NCBI GenBank assembly: GCA_018398575.1
Contig: JAGTXZ010000002.1
Location: 560,501 to 624,500 of the forward strand
Length of the DNA: 64,000 nt
Direction: 5' to 3'
From: Ampelomyces quisqualis
Taxonomy: Eukaryota; Ascomycota; Dothideomycetes; Pleosporales; Phaeosphaeriaceae
Below are positions 1 through 13,200 of the stretch, one piece after another; position 1 is the stretch's first letter; every line of letters begins with the position of its first letter. The notes beneath the pieces were generated by a model. That model did not search any database and was not told where the DNA came from. It worked only from the letters and a program-made list of their open reading frames with translations. The translations under genes and the position numbers were made by a program.

Positions 1-431
1 ATTACTAACGCAGCTTAACCTATTATTTTAGAGTTACTAAGCCTAAAAGAGAAACGTGTTATTATTAACTATAAGTTAAAGTAGTAGCGCTATAAGCTTA
101 ACACTAATATAATAAGATTTAAAGATACTAAAACCTTTATAAGATCTTTCTATAATAAGCTAAGCGTATACGCAGTCTTAGTAGGTAGCCTATAATTCTT
201 TTCTACTAAATACCTATTATAGCCTATTAAACTTAAGAACTTTAAAGACGTTATAGGTAGTAACGCTACTAACGCGCTGCTGCAGTACTATAGAGGTAAC
301 TACACTATTAAACTAGAAAAGAAAGCTACAGCTCTATATAGGCTACTCTATAACCTTTTACTAAAGAAGCTAAGTATACTACGTAACTACTTAGTAATAG
401 TGTAAAGCCTAGGCTAGATCTAAGAAAGTAT
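1..431 (+). mobile_element. Gypsy element A, piece 1 (protease to start of RT)
   Basis: This is the left visible piece of a Ty3/Gypsy retrotransposon whose 5' LTR and gag lie before the window. It aligns base for base with F from about 47,984 to 48,414, and nearly all differences are C-to-T or G-to-A in A. The piece covers the protease/RT linker and stops at the 4-bp target GTAT (428-431), where element L is inserted. A resumes after the duplicated GTAT at 14,008-14,011. The frame is full of TAG and TAA and cannot be expressed. Confidence 0.85.
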
Positions 432-615
432 TGTAGTAGAGCGTTATTTACCTCTAAGGCCTATTAGATTTAATATAGAATTAAATATATTATTATTAGG
501 TGTATGTTATATAGGTTATTATCCTCTAATAGCTCTTTAGCTATTATATCTTATCTATACCCTTAGCTATACTCTAAGCGTTCTTTAGACTTACTTCTTA
601 TATTACTTTACTACA
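432..615 (-). repeat. 3' LTR of L
   Basis: 184 bp, paired with 13,824-14,007. This copy is clearly more mutated: where the two LTRs differ it mostly has A or T and the right LTR G or C. Confidence 0.88.
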
Positions 616-3600
616 TCTCTTCCCTAATCTATAGAAAGAGGCTTTTTCTTTTTTATACTAAACGCAAAACTAAAATACTTTAACAAAAGAACTAACTTCT
701 AAGAAAAAACAACTCTAAACTTTTTGTAATACTAAAGTTGTAGCTAATAAGCCTTTAGTAAAGAAGTAGTGCTTATTTATAATCTTTTCCTGTTTCTTTA
801 CGTTACTATCTAATTCTCTTACCTAAAAACTAAAGCGCTATTAGCCTATATTATTTTAACTTTACTTAGTGTTATAGTAGCGTTGCCTAGGCAGACTTGC
901 GTTGCAACTGCAAACGCCTTAAACTACTTCTATTATAAGAAGTCTTGCGTTAGTTAACTTTACCTTACTCTTTAGCTCTACTTTCTTTTAGCTACTCTAC
1001 TCTACGCCTCTTTCTCTCTTAACCTGCCTAATGCGCAACTTTACTGCTGCTGTATTATAATTAGCTACTTAACTTCTCTTCCTTATTAACAAGCGTTCTA
1101 ACTAGCTCTAACTTAGTTTGTATTATCTACTTATTACTTTCTAACCTTACTACTTCTATTTACTTTTAAGGCAACTTATTTGTACGTAGCTACACTACTT
1201 TGCTCTAGTGTATACTCTACTCTTTTACCTACTTAGCTGCTTCTTCTTGTAATTTAGCGCCTTCTTACTTTAGAGCTTTAAGTTCTTAGCTTAGCTATTA
1301 CTAATAGTTGCTTAGTTAACGCTTTGCATTTAGTTAATTAGAATTTTCCTAATATACGTGCCTAACACTTTCTTAGCTTCTTAGTTGTACCTTACCTTTA
1401 CCTTTAAGCTATAATAAAGAATAAGCTTATTTCTAGGCCTAATAGAAATACTTGCTTTTTAGTTTACAGGTACCTAGTTAACTATTCTAGCTATAGTAAT
1501 GTAATTAACTAGAGTAAGTGCAAGTTTATTAATAAGTTAAGCTAAACGTATGCTAACATTTGCTCTAGTTAAATTAAACAAAGATAAGAAGCTAAGCTAC
1601 CTTCTTATTACTAAGCTCTAGTTAGTTTTTATTACTCTTAAGTCTGTAGAGAAAACCTTTAGGCCTTATCTATTGCTGCTTACTATTAGCTCTTACTTAA
1701 GAGATAAATAAGTAAGCTTAGTTATTAAAACTAATAGGCCTCTACATATTAATAAGTTGCTTTCTACACTAGGCAATTACTTTAGCCTTGAGGACAACTC
1801 TAAAGCTAAGAAGTATAAGATCTATAATACCTATATTAAGAGCTTAATCCTAAGCTATACTAACTACGCTATTAATATAGCTTCTATTAAAGATAAGTCT
1901 AAGCAGTTGTGTAGTTACTGCGCAAGAGCTAGTTAAACGTTTAAGTCTGCTAGCTTATATATACAGTTTAGGTTTTAGGGCAAGCTACTAAATAATAGTA
2001 CTTATAGTAACTACTTATTCTCTTCTACTAAAGAGTAGTATTTAATAAATTGTAAGTAGCTAATGCTTTCTTAGTTATTCTTTTCTATTGTTTTTTAGAG
2101 TTATTTGCTAATTATTTATAGGCGCTCTAGTTATTCTGCGCAGCGTTAAGAGCACTAGGGCTGTTAAGCTCTTTTATATTACTCTTAGCCTTCTTATTCT
2201 TAATAACTTGCCTTCTAAGAATTTGCGTAATTGTAGTTTACTAACCCTAGCAAAGAAGCTTAGTAGCTTTAGAGCTCTAAGCAAGTTTAGGCTGTTAGAT
2301 TTTGCAAAGTTATTAGCTAGGAAAGCTTGTTAAAGCCTAGACTTTAATGCTAGTAAGGTTTCTAAAAACTCTTCTAAAGCTAGCTATAACTCTAAGGGGC
2401 TCTTAGGCACTTTATCTTCTAGTAAGCGTTGCATTTCTAGTCTATCTATAAAGAGCTATAGAGTTAAAAAGTTACCTTACAAGAAGGCTTAGTTAGATCT
2501 TAAGTTAGCTATAGTTAATAAAAATGTTAAGAAGGATGCTAACAATGCTGTTAATACTGTAGCTAACAAGGCTTTAGCTTAGCTTAATATTAGTAGGCCT
2601 TTAACTAGTGCAGAGCGTAGTGTTAATAATGCTAGCCTAGAAGCTAGCAATAGTAATCTATTAGTTAAAAATATTAATATAGATACCTTAAGTAATAGCT
2701 TAGGTAGCCTAAATAACTTCTTTAACAATTAAAGTTTCTTATTATAGATCTTGTTTTTCTAGTAGCTTTAGTAGCTTTCTGTAAAATTAACTCTCCTCTT
2801 TTAACGTATCTTTAGAGCTTATAGCTGTACTAAAGGGCACTGCTTTTCTCCCTCTTCTATAAAAAAGAAGCCTTTTCTTTTTTTCTAATTTTTCTAATTA
2901 ACTAGCGCTCTATTACTACTATTTGTTATTTTTCTCTTACCTAACTAGCGCGTTGTTAGGCGTGTTGTTTTAACTGCGCGTTACCTAAGCTTTTATTAAA
3001 TCTTTTACTTTACCTTTGCTACTATACTTTTATACTCTCTTTTTAAGCTTATTAACTACTCTACTTAGTATAAATTTCTACGCTACTACTTAACATTGCC
3101 TGCTTATTTGTTTCCTACTGCGCCTAATACTACTTCTGCCTGCTTCTTAATCTTCTTGTAAGTAATAGCCTAGTTCTAAGAGCAGCCTATAGCACTTTTC
3201 TACTCTTCTTCTATCTAGTAAGGGTACTAAGGCTTTAGCTATAGTATATAAGCTATTGCCTAAGCTACTGCTGTTTAGAAAGCTGTTTGCTAAGCCTAAG
3301 GTTGCTAAGAGAATTTTACTAGCTCTCTAAACTCTTCTAATAACTCTTCTACTGCCTTTGCCTAACGCTACTACTCTAGCTATAATTAATAAGCTTCTTT
3401 AGCAGCTTAAACACGCGTTACTCTAAAATTCTTACCTATACAGTTCTATTCTACGTCTATTATACTTACCTAGTACTATTGCTTTAGAGTCTAGTAATAA
3501 GTTCTATAATATAGTATAGTTAATCTCTAGAGATTTAACTAGTTTTTTTAATAATAGCCTAGGCTTCCTTAACAGTAACCTAGGCTTTTCTAATAATAAC

Positions 3601-5430
3601 CTAGGCTTTTCTAAGTTGTTTATTAAAGTTCTAACAACTTCTTAGGCTTATAGTAAGCTAGCTAAGACTTAGAGTATAAGTAATAGTAAGCTTTAAGCTT
3701 AAATTGCTTAGCATTGTACGCTAACTCTAATAGCTTCTTTACCTACCTCTTAGTTTGTTACTTAGATATCTCTTGTAAAGCTAATCTTTTCTAGTTATTG
3801 TAGTAATAAGACTTCTAAGTTATACATCTATAAGAAGGTTACTTTCTCTTATAATACTATTTATAACTAGCGTAAGTAGTATTTAAATAACTTATTAGCT
3901 ATTTTAGCTAATTTATTTATAGTTATAGCAATATTATCTAGCTAAATAACTATTAAGGTTATTACTTAGCTCTAGCACATACTTTTTAAAGTTAAAACTA
4001 ATAGAAAAAGCCTTTCTCTGCTGCTTGTTAACTGCGCTCTATCTTCTAAGCTTATAGAAGAAAGTAGATATATACTAGCTATTTAGTTTAACTTCTTTAA
4101 CATAAAGACTAATAGAATCTTAGTTAAGAATTACTTTTGCTTAGGCATAGGCTGCAACTTTCTTAAGAATAACCTAGCTGCGCTTATTCTATATTATAGT
4201 TAGTCTACCTGTATATATCTAGACTAAAGCTAGTATAATATTTAGCCTTATAGCTACTGCGCAAAGAGTAATTATAAATACGCTTTTAGCAAGTGTTATA
4301 GTGTTGTCTATAATAGTAAGTAGCTACTCTATAGTGCTTATACTAACTACTTTTATAATATAGGCTTTTAGGCTTATTTCTATATAGGTAAGTTGCTAAG
4401 TTTTGTTTAGAAACTCTTTTCTCTAGAACCTTATTTAGAATTGCGCTAATATTGTAGTAACTTAGGTAATTTAAAGCAATCTGTTAATTAAAATAGCCTA
4501 GACACTTACAACATTCTACTAACGCTGCCTATTTCTACTGTATAGAGTATTAGAAAATATGCGTCTTACTCTTAGTTTCTTGTTTTAACCTACTAGGCTA
4601 CTGTAAGGTTTAATTAGAGTTTGTTTATTTAGAGTAGGCTGCTGCGCAATACAGCTAATAATAAGAGCTATTATAGTAGAGAGTCTTACGTAACTAAAGA
4701 GCTACTAGAGATTTCTAATAATAGTAACTCTAATTCTAATCCTAGTTAGGCTGTTAAACTAGATTCTAAATCTAAGTCTAAAGATAAGGCTAGTAAGTCT
4801 ATAGATACTGTTGCTAAGAATAATCTTAATAATAGAGATAAGATAGAAGCTAACGTTAATATACCTGTTAATGCTAGCAATAATGCTACTGCTTCTTCTA
4901 AACCTTTAGTATATTTAGAAGTTTAGGCTTATATGTCTTATAGCGTAGCGCTGATATAGCTTTTAAATAGTAAATACATAGGCTAGTTTTAATAGTGTTA
5001 CTTCTAATAGCTAGTAGAATTATTGTAAACTACGTCTGTTATATACCTTTCTTTGCTATCTATTTTTGTTCTTATAGATGCTTTAAAGCTATTCTAATAA
5101 CTTTGTATTTAGATCTATTAAATTTTAGGTTTTTAATAATGCGCACTCTAACAGCTCTTTAGCGCGTTTCTGCTAATTGTTTTAAATCTAAATTCTTATC
5201 CTTATCTACTTTAGTAGTGTTCTTAAGCCTTTTAGAACACTAGTGCGCTACTAATTCTCCTACTAGTTGTAGAATGTCCTGCCTATAGCTAGAAAGCGCC
5301 TAGTCTTTAGTCTTGTTAGTAAATAGGCTCTAGTAAATAAGCTTTAGGTCTACTTTAGTGCGCTAAAAGAACTTCTTTAACCTATTACCTAGCGTATAGC
5401 TTTAAAACAGTACTCTATTAAGCTTCTTAA
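616..5430 (+). pseudogene. Antisense degenerate ORFs in the 3' region of L
   Basis: The minus strand, which carries pol, shows no Gypsy domain here. The plus strand gives coding-like stretches separated mainly by TAG/TAA: about 1,550-1,980, with Lys-rich sequence and a CSYCARAS motif near 1,910; about 2,340-2,732, Ser/Asn/Lys-rich; and about 4,190-4,930, with YSYCAKS followed by KCYSVV and a Ser/Asn/Lys-rich tail. The first two are in different frames, so an intron or indel lies between them. The two Cys motifs suggest two related ORFs. The position, antisense to pol and beside the 3' LTR, matches the antisense ORFs of C and F. The function is unknown, and a separate unrecognised insertion remains possible. 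Confidence 0.45.
3551..3615 (+). repeat. Short tandem repeat, about 24 bp x 3
   Basis: Three near copies of a 24-bp unit containing CCTAGGCTT. On + it encodes a repeated Asn-Asn-x-Leu-Gly-Phe motif, in phase with codons, so it probably expanded while the ORF was coding. Confidence 0.65.
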
Positions 5431-6265
5431 CGTTAGGAAAATTTAAGATTAATCTAGTCGGCCTAATCGCTGCGACCCACAGCGGCCCGACAGCAATACT
5501 GTCTACCAGACAATTTACTAAAGTCGCCCTACTTACTTCTAGTTGCTAGCAAGTTGCTAGCAAGTTGCTAGCAACCTAACAGTGTTACTAGAGTTGCTAG
5601 ATCTAATAGAGTTGCTAATGTCGCCAATTTTACATATAGCTGTATTTTCATAATTACGTAAGTAACCTAAAAATACAAAATATAGAGCTTAATTCCCTCT
5701 TCAAAATGCACTATTTAGCATTTTTGTAGCTGCTCTAGTTATTAAGATATAGCGCGTTGAAGTTATAAACTTTTTTAAAAAAACTTTAAAGTACGTTTAA
5801 CACAACAGATCTACGCACCTGCTATATATTATAATATAATAAAATGTTCTAGAGTAAAATCTGCACTTTAGTTACTATTTCTTTTATAAAAAATATAATA
5901 TATTATCTAGTTAAAGTGCTAGAGCTTCAGCGAAAACAGGCCTTAGCAAAGAACATTAAAAAGTTACAAACTTCACTGCCGTACATCTCAGCAATTAGAG
6001 CAGCTATAAAAATTCTGAATAGTGCGTTTTAAAGAGGGAATTAAGCTCTATATTTTAGGTTTTTAGAATAATTACGTAATCGCGCGGGTGGGGCAGGTGG
6101 GTCCAGTGGATCAAGTGGATCAATTTGGGCGTTTTTGTTTAATTAGGCAGCCAGAACAAATAGGGGACCCTAGGGACAGTCGAGTACAGTCAAGAACCGT
6201 CTGGTTAATTGTTCCAACAGTGTTGCCAATATCGCGGATGTCGCTAACGTTGTATTTTCCTGACA
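5431..6265 (+). mobile_element. Short TIR element, copy 1 (835 bp)
   Basis: Non-autonomous TIR element. It begins CGTTAGGAAAA and ends TTTTCCTGACA, with 2-bp TSD AA (5,429-5,430 and 6,266-6,267). Between about 5,652 and 6,080 is a core with long inverted arms (about 120 bp), each ending in the palindrome TTACGTAA. Both subterminal regions carry repeats of GTTGCTA/GTCGCTA, including three tandem copies near 5,548-5,580. No transposase frame is present. The 67-codon ORF at 6,088-6,291 runs off its end and is a by-product of lower mutation. GC content is higher than in the host L. Confidence 0.82.
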
Positions 6266-6267
6266 AA

Positions 6268-9200
6268 GGTTATACTACTCTTTCTTTCTAACTTTATATA
6301 TTCTAAATAGCTCTTGCTATTTTAGAAGAAACTTGCTAAGCACTAATTAGTTATTGTTATAGTAAGAATCTCTAAGTAAAACTAAGTTGCTAATATTTAG
6401 TTTATCTACTCTAGTAACTCTATTCTTATAAAAGTAGTTCTTGTTATTATTTCTTAGTTAGACTATTCTAGTAATAGACTCTTGCAACCTAATATCTCTC
6501 TTGTTACATTAATAAGCTCTTATAGCTAAGAGTAAAGCTATATTAGTTACTTCTTTCTGGAGTAGAGTCTGCTAGGTTAGTATACACAATTTAATAGGTA
6601 GTACGTGCTTACAACTATATATAAGAAACGCTAGAGTCTTTCTAGTTATACACTTAATACTAGTCTAATTAGGCTACAGAACGCAGTCTAAGTAGTTAAC
6701 CTATATTCTACTAAGCTTCTTTAAGGTATCTACTATTAGCGCGTGTCCTTATTTAATTAGCTTTTACCCTATAGATAATAGGCGCTAGCTACTACTCTAT
6801 AGATTCTAAATTGCTGTTGCAGGTTAATTAGTAGATGCTTGTTTTTAGAGCCTCTATTAACTAAAATTTTAAGTAGTAGGCCCTATTAGTAGAAGACGTT
6901 TTGTTTTAGAAACTTAACAATAGATACAAAGTCTGCGTTTAATAGGGCTTTAGCTTTAGCCTACTGTGTTATAGTATATTAGGTTACTACAAGAAACTTC
7001 TTACTTCTAGCAAAAAGTATATAGACTATGTCTATAGATATCTAGCTAAACAGCATTATTAGAAAAGTTGTTAGCTAGAGTTTTTCTTAAACTGTTACTA
7101 AGGCGTATAATTAACACTCTAGGCATAACTTAACGTAGGACTTAACATCTTTATATTGTCCTTCTTAATAATAACGCGCCTACACCTTACGCTATGTACC
7201 TTTTTTTTTTCTAGTAGCCTAATTTATTATATATAGCTTTAATAATAGCTAAACGTTTGTTAGGTTTATCTATAATTTGCTGTAGTAGGCGCTTTTTAGT
7301 TAGTATTAAAAACAGGTACCTCTCTCTTACTGTTAATTTAAGTACTCTTCTTGTAAACTTTTTTATTTTAGCTCTTAAAAGACTATTAGGCTAACAGTAG
7401 AATAGAATTTAATAAGCCTAAGCCTAAGACTCTTTACTATAAGCTTTATCTAGTAGGTTTTTCTTAAAACTAATGTTAGCCTTATATACTCTATAACGTA
7501 AGTTACATATACGCAGCTATAGAGTAATAGTAAGCTGTACTAAATTTAAATAAGCGTTAATAAAATCCTTAATATCCTCCTCTAGCTTATTAGGTAGCTT
7601 CTATTCTAGCTTCTTAAGTCTTCTTAAAAGAGCGTTAGCTACTACGTTTTTCTTGCCTTTAATATAGACTATATTAAATTCTTATATATTAAAAAGTGCT
7701 AGCTACTATATAACAAGAGCTTCTAGTAAGTTAGTTATACTTTGCTAAAGCTGTGTAACTAGCGTCTTTGCGTCTGTTTCTATAATAAACTCTACTTTGT
7801 ATAGGTAAGTCTAAAACTTCTTTAGCGCTAGAAGCAAGGCTTTGCATTTGTATTTTTCTAAGTCTTAATTTTATTTAGATTTAAACTAAACTCTACTTTT
7901 GTACTAGATAGGGTACTAACAACCCTTTAGATCTAGTTGCATAAGAACTGCGCCCTAACTCTTTTTGCTACTATTAATAGAAATAACAATTAGAAGTAAC
8001 AGCTTGTTATAAAAGATAGAGATAAGTGCTAGCGTAGAGTATAGCGCGTGTTTTAATTTGTCTATTACGCTCTGTTGTTCTAAAGACTACTTAAAGAGCG
8101 CGTTCTTGCGTAGCAGGCAGAATAGCAGCTCTAAAATAATAGTAAAATGCTTAATTTATACTTTGTAATACACGTATATACTAATAAACATTTAGACGTC
8201 CTTTTGGTCTCTGCAGAGTAGCTAGGAAAGTATTTTGTTAATTTTTTTATAGTTAGGATAGCAGCTAGTAGCGTTAACACAATAACCTACTATAACTATA
8301 GACGCGTAATAGAAGTCTAATTTATAGCCTAATATTGTAGCTTTTGCACGCTTAATATCTACTAATACAGCGTCTATATTATAGAGGTGTTCTGCAACGT
8401 ATTTTCTAATACCTAGTTCAATCTCTATTCTATTATAGTAGGACTTTAGTTTCTTAATACAAACGTTATCTAAGTAAGGCCTACAGCGTTCTAAAATATA
8501 ATCTTAGCATATCTTAGTTATAACGCGTATAAATTTAGTAACTAAATTTATTATACCTATAGGCAGTATACACTAGCGTACTAGTCTAATAGGTATATAA
8601 AATACTATTACGTCTTAAAAGTTCTTGTGCAGCTCTACTTAGTTGTATCCTAAAAAAAAGTTAAGTAAGCTTATAATTACGCAACTAGCAAAATCTTCTG
8701 CAAGTTTATTTAAATTAAGTAGTAGGTTTGCGTTACAAATTATAACTTTATTAATATTCTATGCGTTATTAATAAGTTAATACCCTTTGTCTTTCTTAGC
8801 TACTAGAAACTATAGGTTTTAGTACTAGCTTCTGCATAGTTTAAGAGCCTCTTAGTTAATACGTTTCTGTACTATTTTAACTACTACTTCTCTAAGTTTT
8901 TAAAGGATAAGGAACTAATTAGCTTGCTACGCCTTATAAGAAACAGTGTTAATTTTAATTAGAGGTACTACCTTATAGCTAACTTGTGCTAATTTACTAA
9001 AGTCCTAGGCTAGAGCAGCTTCTTATTAGTATAGTAGCTCTTCTAGTATAGCTTGTTCTTGTAGAAGTAAGTCTAGGAAGATCTTTATCTTTAACAAGCG
9101 TTTAGGCGTAAGCCTTATACCTCTAGAGAACTTTGCGTATTATAGCTTAAAGTAGCTTAAGAATAGAGCGTTTTTCTTATTTAGTACCTGTTAAATGTGC

Positions 9201-9355
9201 GTACGCTCTTTCTAATTTTTATACCTACTAATATCTCTTAGGGCCTGTTCTAAGTTATCTACTAGCTAGACTATTTAAGCTTTTTGCTTATATAAAGTGC
9301 TAACGTTAAAGAAGATATTGTTTAATTATAGATTAGTTATAGGCTTTAGCTAAAT
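6268..9355 (-). pseudogene. L pol: integrase, RNase H, reverse transcriptase (degenerate)
   Basis: Read on the minus strand, from high to low coordinates, this is Gypsy pol. The RT N-terminal half lies near 8,700-8,850 (VAKKDKGYRLIN-like), followed by CILPIGIINLVTKFIRVITK near 8,530, the position of the usual 'P.G..N....F...' segment. The active-site box near 8,452-8,490 reads CRPYLDNV, with Asn at the second catalytic Asp. RNase H follows towards 7,600. An integrase zinc-binding/core tract reads LGYQKKKKVHSVRCRR near 7,190. Many TAG/TAA codons interrupt it. The gag side continues beyond inserted TIR copy 2. Confidence 0.8.
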
Positions 9356-10201
9356 CGTTAGGAAAACACAACGTTAGCGACATCCGCGACATTAGCGACA
9401 TTGTCAGAACGGTCGACCAGACAGTTTTCGACTGTAGTCTACGGTGCCTAGCTACCCCTATTTGTTCTGGCCGCCTAATTAGACAAAAACGCCCAAATTG
9501 ATCCACCTAATCTACTGGACCCACCTGCCCCACCCGCGCAATTACGTAATTATTCTAAAAACCTAAAATATAGAGCTTAATTCCCTCTTTAAAACGCACT
9601 ATTCAGAATTTTTATAGCTGCTCTAGTTGCTGAGATGCACAGCAGTGAAGTTTGTAACTTTTTAATGTTCTTTGCCAAGGCTTGTTTTCGCTAAAGCTCT
9701 AGCACTTTAACTAGATAATATATTATATTTTTTTTTAAAGAAATAGTAACTAAAGTGTAGATTTTACTTTAGAACTATTTTAATTTAATATATTACAGTG
9801 TGGGCGTTAAGATCTACTGTGTTAAACGTACTTTAAAGTTTTTTTAAAAAAGTTTATAACTTTAACGCGCTATATCTTAATAACTAGAGTAGCTAAAAAA
9901 AATCTGAATAGTGCATTTTAAAAAGGGAATTCCGCTCTATATTTTGTATTTTTAGGTTACTTACGTAATTATGAAAATACAGCAATACAGTCACGTGAGT
10001 AAAATTGGCAACATTGGCAACACTAGCGACACTAGCAACACTAGCGACACTGTTAGGTCACTAGCGACTCGCCAGCGACTCGCTAGCGACTAGAAGTAAG
10101 TGAGGCGACTTTAGCAAATTGTCTGGTAGACAGTATTGCTGTTAGGCCGCCGCGGGTCGCAGCGATTGGGCTGATCAGATCAATCTTGAATTTTCCTAAC
10201 G
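9356..10201 (-). mobile_element. Short TIR element, copy 2 (846 bp), inverted
   Basis: Same family as 5,431-6,265 but in opposite orientation, starting CGTTAGGAAAACAC and ending TTTTCCTAACG. The TSD is AT (9,354-9,355 and 10,202-10,203). It is one of the least mutated stretches in the window and keeps TCG, CCA, CGA and TGG words that the host L has lost, which fits later insertion. AGCGAC/GTCGCT subterminal repeats are clearest here (9,370-9,410 and 10,020-10,095). Confidence 0.82.
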
Positions 10202-10203
10202 AT

Positions 10204-13200
10204 TGTTATTACTTTAACAGGTAACCTCTTCTTGCTAGTTGTTTTACTAAGCTCTTGCTTCTAAAAGCTCTTGGCACTAATATTAATCCTAAGACTCTAA
10301 GAGAGCCGCCTTATAACACTTGCTATAATATTTTAAGAGTAGTAGCGTACACTATTACTAACAAGCATGTACATTCTATTACTGTTACTAATAATAATAG
10401 ATCTGTTAGGCTCTGCGCCTATAGTGCTTACACCTAGCTACTAGAAGAACTGTGTTTCTAAGAAAATAATTAGTAATAAAGATTTCTATTAGAGCTACTC
10501 TGTTGCTAACTTTATTGCTAGCTAATTATTACTTAGAGTATTAGAGTCTATTTAAAGCTGTGTTAAGTTTATTTAATAGTTCTAGTTTAGCTGTGCAGCA
10601 GGTTTAGATAAGAGTAAAACGCTAGCAATTACACTTTCCTAACGTTTCCTATAAGAGGCCTAGAGTAGAGTTCTAGCGCGTTAATCTAATTACCTTTTGT
10701 GTATACAAATCTTGTACTATGTTTACTATCCTTGCTAAAGATTTAGTAGTAGGTTAGCCTATTAGTAGTGTACTTAATTCTAGCTTAAGCGTCTGTTAGA
10801 AAAGAATTGCATAGAATAATTAGGTTTGTGCACTCCTTAAGGATAAAGAAGCTAGTGCAGATTTTAATTCTTCTAATAGTAATAGGTACTTTCTATATAA
10901 TACCTAAGAACTCTTTAGTTAAACTGTTTGCTACTACTATTTTTGCAGTTCTTATACTTTTTAGTAGAGACGTAATTAGAAGCATAGCTTATTCTGCTAT
11001 TTCTCTTTTTATAGTGTTAAGCTCTGCGCTAGACTTAATAAGGCTAAGGAACTAGGTCTTCTTAATGTTAATAGGTACTTTTAAGCATTTCCTTCTAAGG
11101 TGCTCTACGCCTAAGGCTTAATTATACTTCTTTTAACAGTAAGTAGGCTTACAGAAGTTCTTATTAGTAGTAAGCTTAAGGCCTAGTTCTTTATTGCGTT
11201 AGATGTGCCTTTTAATCTAGCTAATCTCTAAGTCTAACTAGTGTTTAGTATTAACACTAAAGTACTTACTTACTTTTCTATTTACTACCTTAACTAGCAC
11301 GTAGTCTAGAAGTAAGCCCTAGGTTAGTAAGTTAACACTAGCTCTTATAGTAAGTTAGTCTCTATCTAAGTCTTTATTAGCGCTTTTAACTGTTATATAG
11401 TATGTTAGAGTAACTAAAAAGTCCTTAAACTTAGCTAGCGTATAGCTTACTTAGAATAATTTCTTCTTAACCTCTAGCATGTTGCTAATAATAGTCTTAA
11501 GCAGTAATAGAACTAGAGTGTTAAGAATACGCTAGATAACTAATTAAGCGTTAGCCTTAAACTTCTAAACTAGCTGCTACTTCTTTAGGTTCTTCTTCTT
11601 TTACTCTACCGCGTAGGTAGGCTTTAACAGCCCTTTAGTTAGTTAGGTAACATCTTCTATTTTTACATCTCCTAATCTATTATTGCTTGCAAATTAAACT
11701 AAGAAGTCTTAGCCTAGTTTCTTACTTATAAAGTAGCTATTATTTCTGTCTCTATAACCTTTTAAGTGCAGGATCCTATTAACTAGTTTCTAAGGTAGTT
11801 TCTAAACCTAAACCTAACTGTATACAGGCTAACTGTTACTACGCTTTACTTAGTTTTAGCTAATAACTGTAGCTAATACTAAGCTGCTGTTAGTAAGAAG
11901 TTCTTTAGATTTAGTTATAAGGTAGTCTAATATGTCCTAATACTTGTTGCAGTTTACTTCTAATAATACTTCTAAAGTGTTAGGTACTATCTATATAGAG
12001 ACTGTGTTATTTTTAATAGAAATAGAGAGACTAGGTCTACTTATAAACTTAGATTTAACCTTAAAAGAATTAACGTTACGTTTTAGAAAGCGCCTCTTAA
12101 TCTTAGCTAAAATAGTCTTAGCCTATTATGCGTTGCTAAGGCTAGTAACTCTGCTCTATAGATTGTTAGGCGTTTTCTATTAGAGTATGTTGCGTTTGTT
12201 AAGAAAGCACTAGCTATTAGTAATAAAGCCTCTTAGTGTTAGGCAGTCCTGCTTTAAATACCTAGTCTTATTACAAACCTAATAGTTTATCCTAAAGCTA
12301 CTTAGTAGTCTTCTACTAGAATGTCTCTACTAGTAACTCTAATTGTTGTTTAAGTAGTTGTAGTTTTAGCTGTTGCGCTAATAGTTATTATTTCTCTATA
12401 CTTACTGCTATTACCTATAGTTCTAATAGCCTTAGTTCTATAAGGCTAGCTAAAGTATATATAGTTGCAAGGCTTCTAATTACTCTTTAGTTTGCTTGTA
12501 AACTAAGGCATATATAACTAGATTATTTATAAGCTCTGCTTTGCAAGAAGTCTATTGCATACTCTATAGCTGCTACTTAATAGTTATTTAGTTAAGCCTA
12601 AGCTATAGTATCTTATCTACAAGGTTATTTACTTTATTCTTTATAGGCGCTGCACTAAGAAAAGCTTGCTTGCGCTAGTTCTTAGATAGAGTGCTCTTTG
12701 TTAGCAACTAAAGAGTAGCAGGTTAGAAGTTTGTTTCTAGCTTAATTCTAAGTTTAAAGTTGTTTTGTTACAGTAAGGCTAATAGTTGTTTAGCTACTAG
12801 TTCTACTTTAAACTCTACCTCTAGTTTAAAGGCTCTTATAGCTTCTGCTAGATTTAACATATGCACTTCTTTCTCTACTTCTAGGCACTTTACTAGATAG
12901 TTTTAGATCTTTTTATACTTAAAGTTCTTTAGGGTGTCTATTTTTAGGCTAAACTTCTCTAGGATCTTTATTGCGTGTTAGAGCAGCAGTTCTTTAACAA
13001 GGTAGTAGCTACAATACTCCTTATTAATAGTGCCTGCTTTAATATACCTTTTACTGCAGATTTAAAAGTCCTATAGGTAGTTTCTAATCTTTAGGTCTAA
13101 TCTTATTTAGCACTAACTTAGCTAGTGTTTAAAGTACTCTATACGCTCTTCCTGTTAACCTTTATTATTATTTCTAAAGCGTTATTAGAGGCTATTGCAG

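Noticed and set aside
5431..10201. One large transposon with 840-bp inverted arms (copies 1 and 2), and likewise 16,929-26,471 (copies 3 and 4).
   Set aside because: Each arm has its own complete ends and its own 2-bp TSD (AA, AT, CT, TT), and the outer flanks do not match each other. They are independent insertions in opposite orientation.
10255..12183. Plus-strand ORFs at 10,255, 10,807 and 11,944 as small genes.
   Set aside because: They lie in the gag region of minus-strand element L and are explained by depletion of TGA. No supporting motif or copy.
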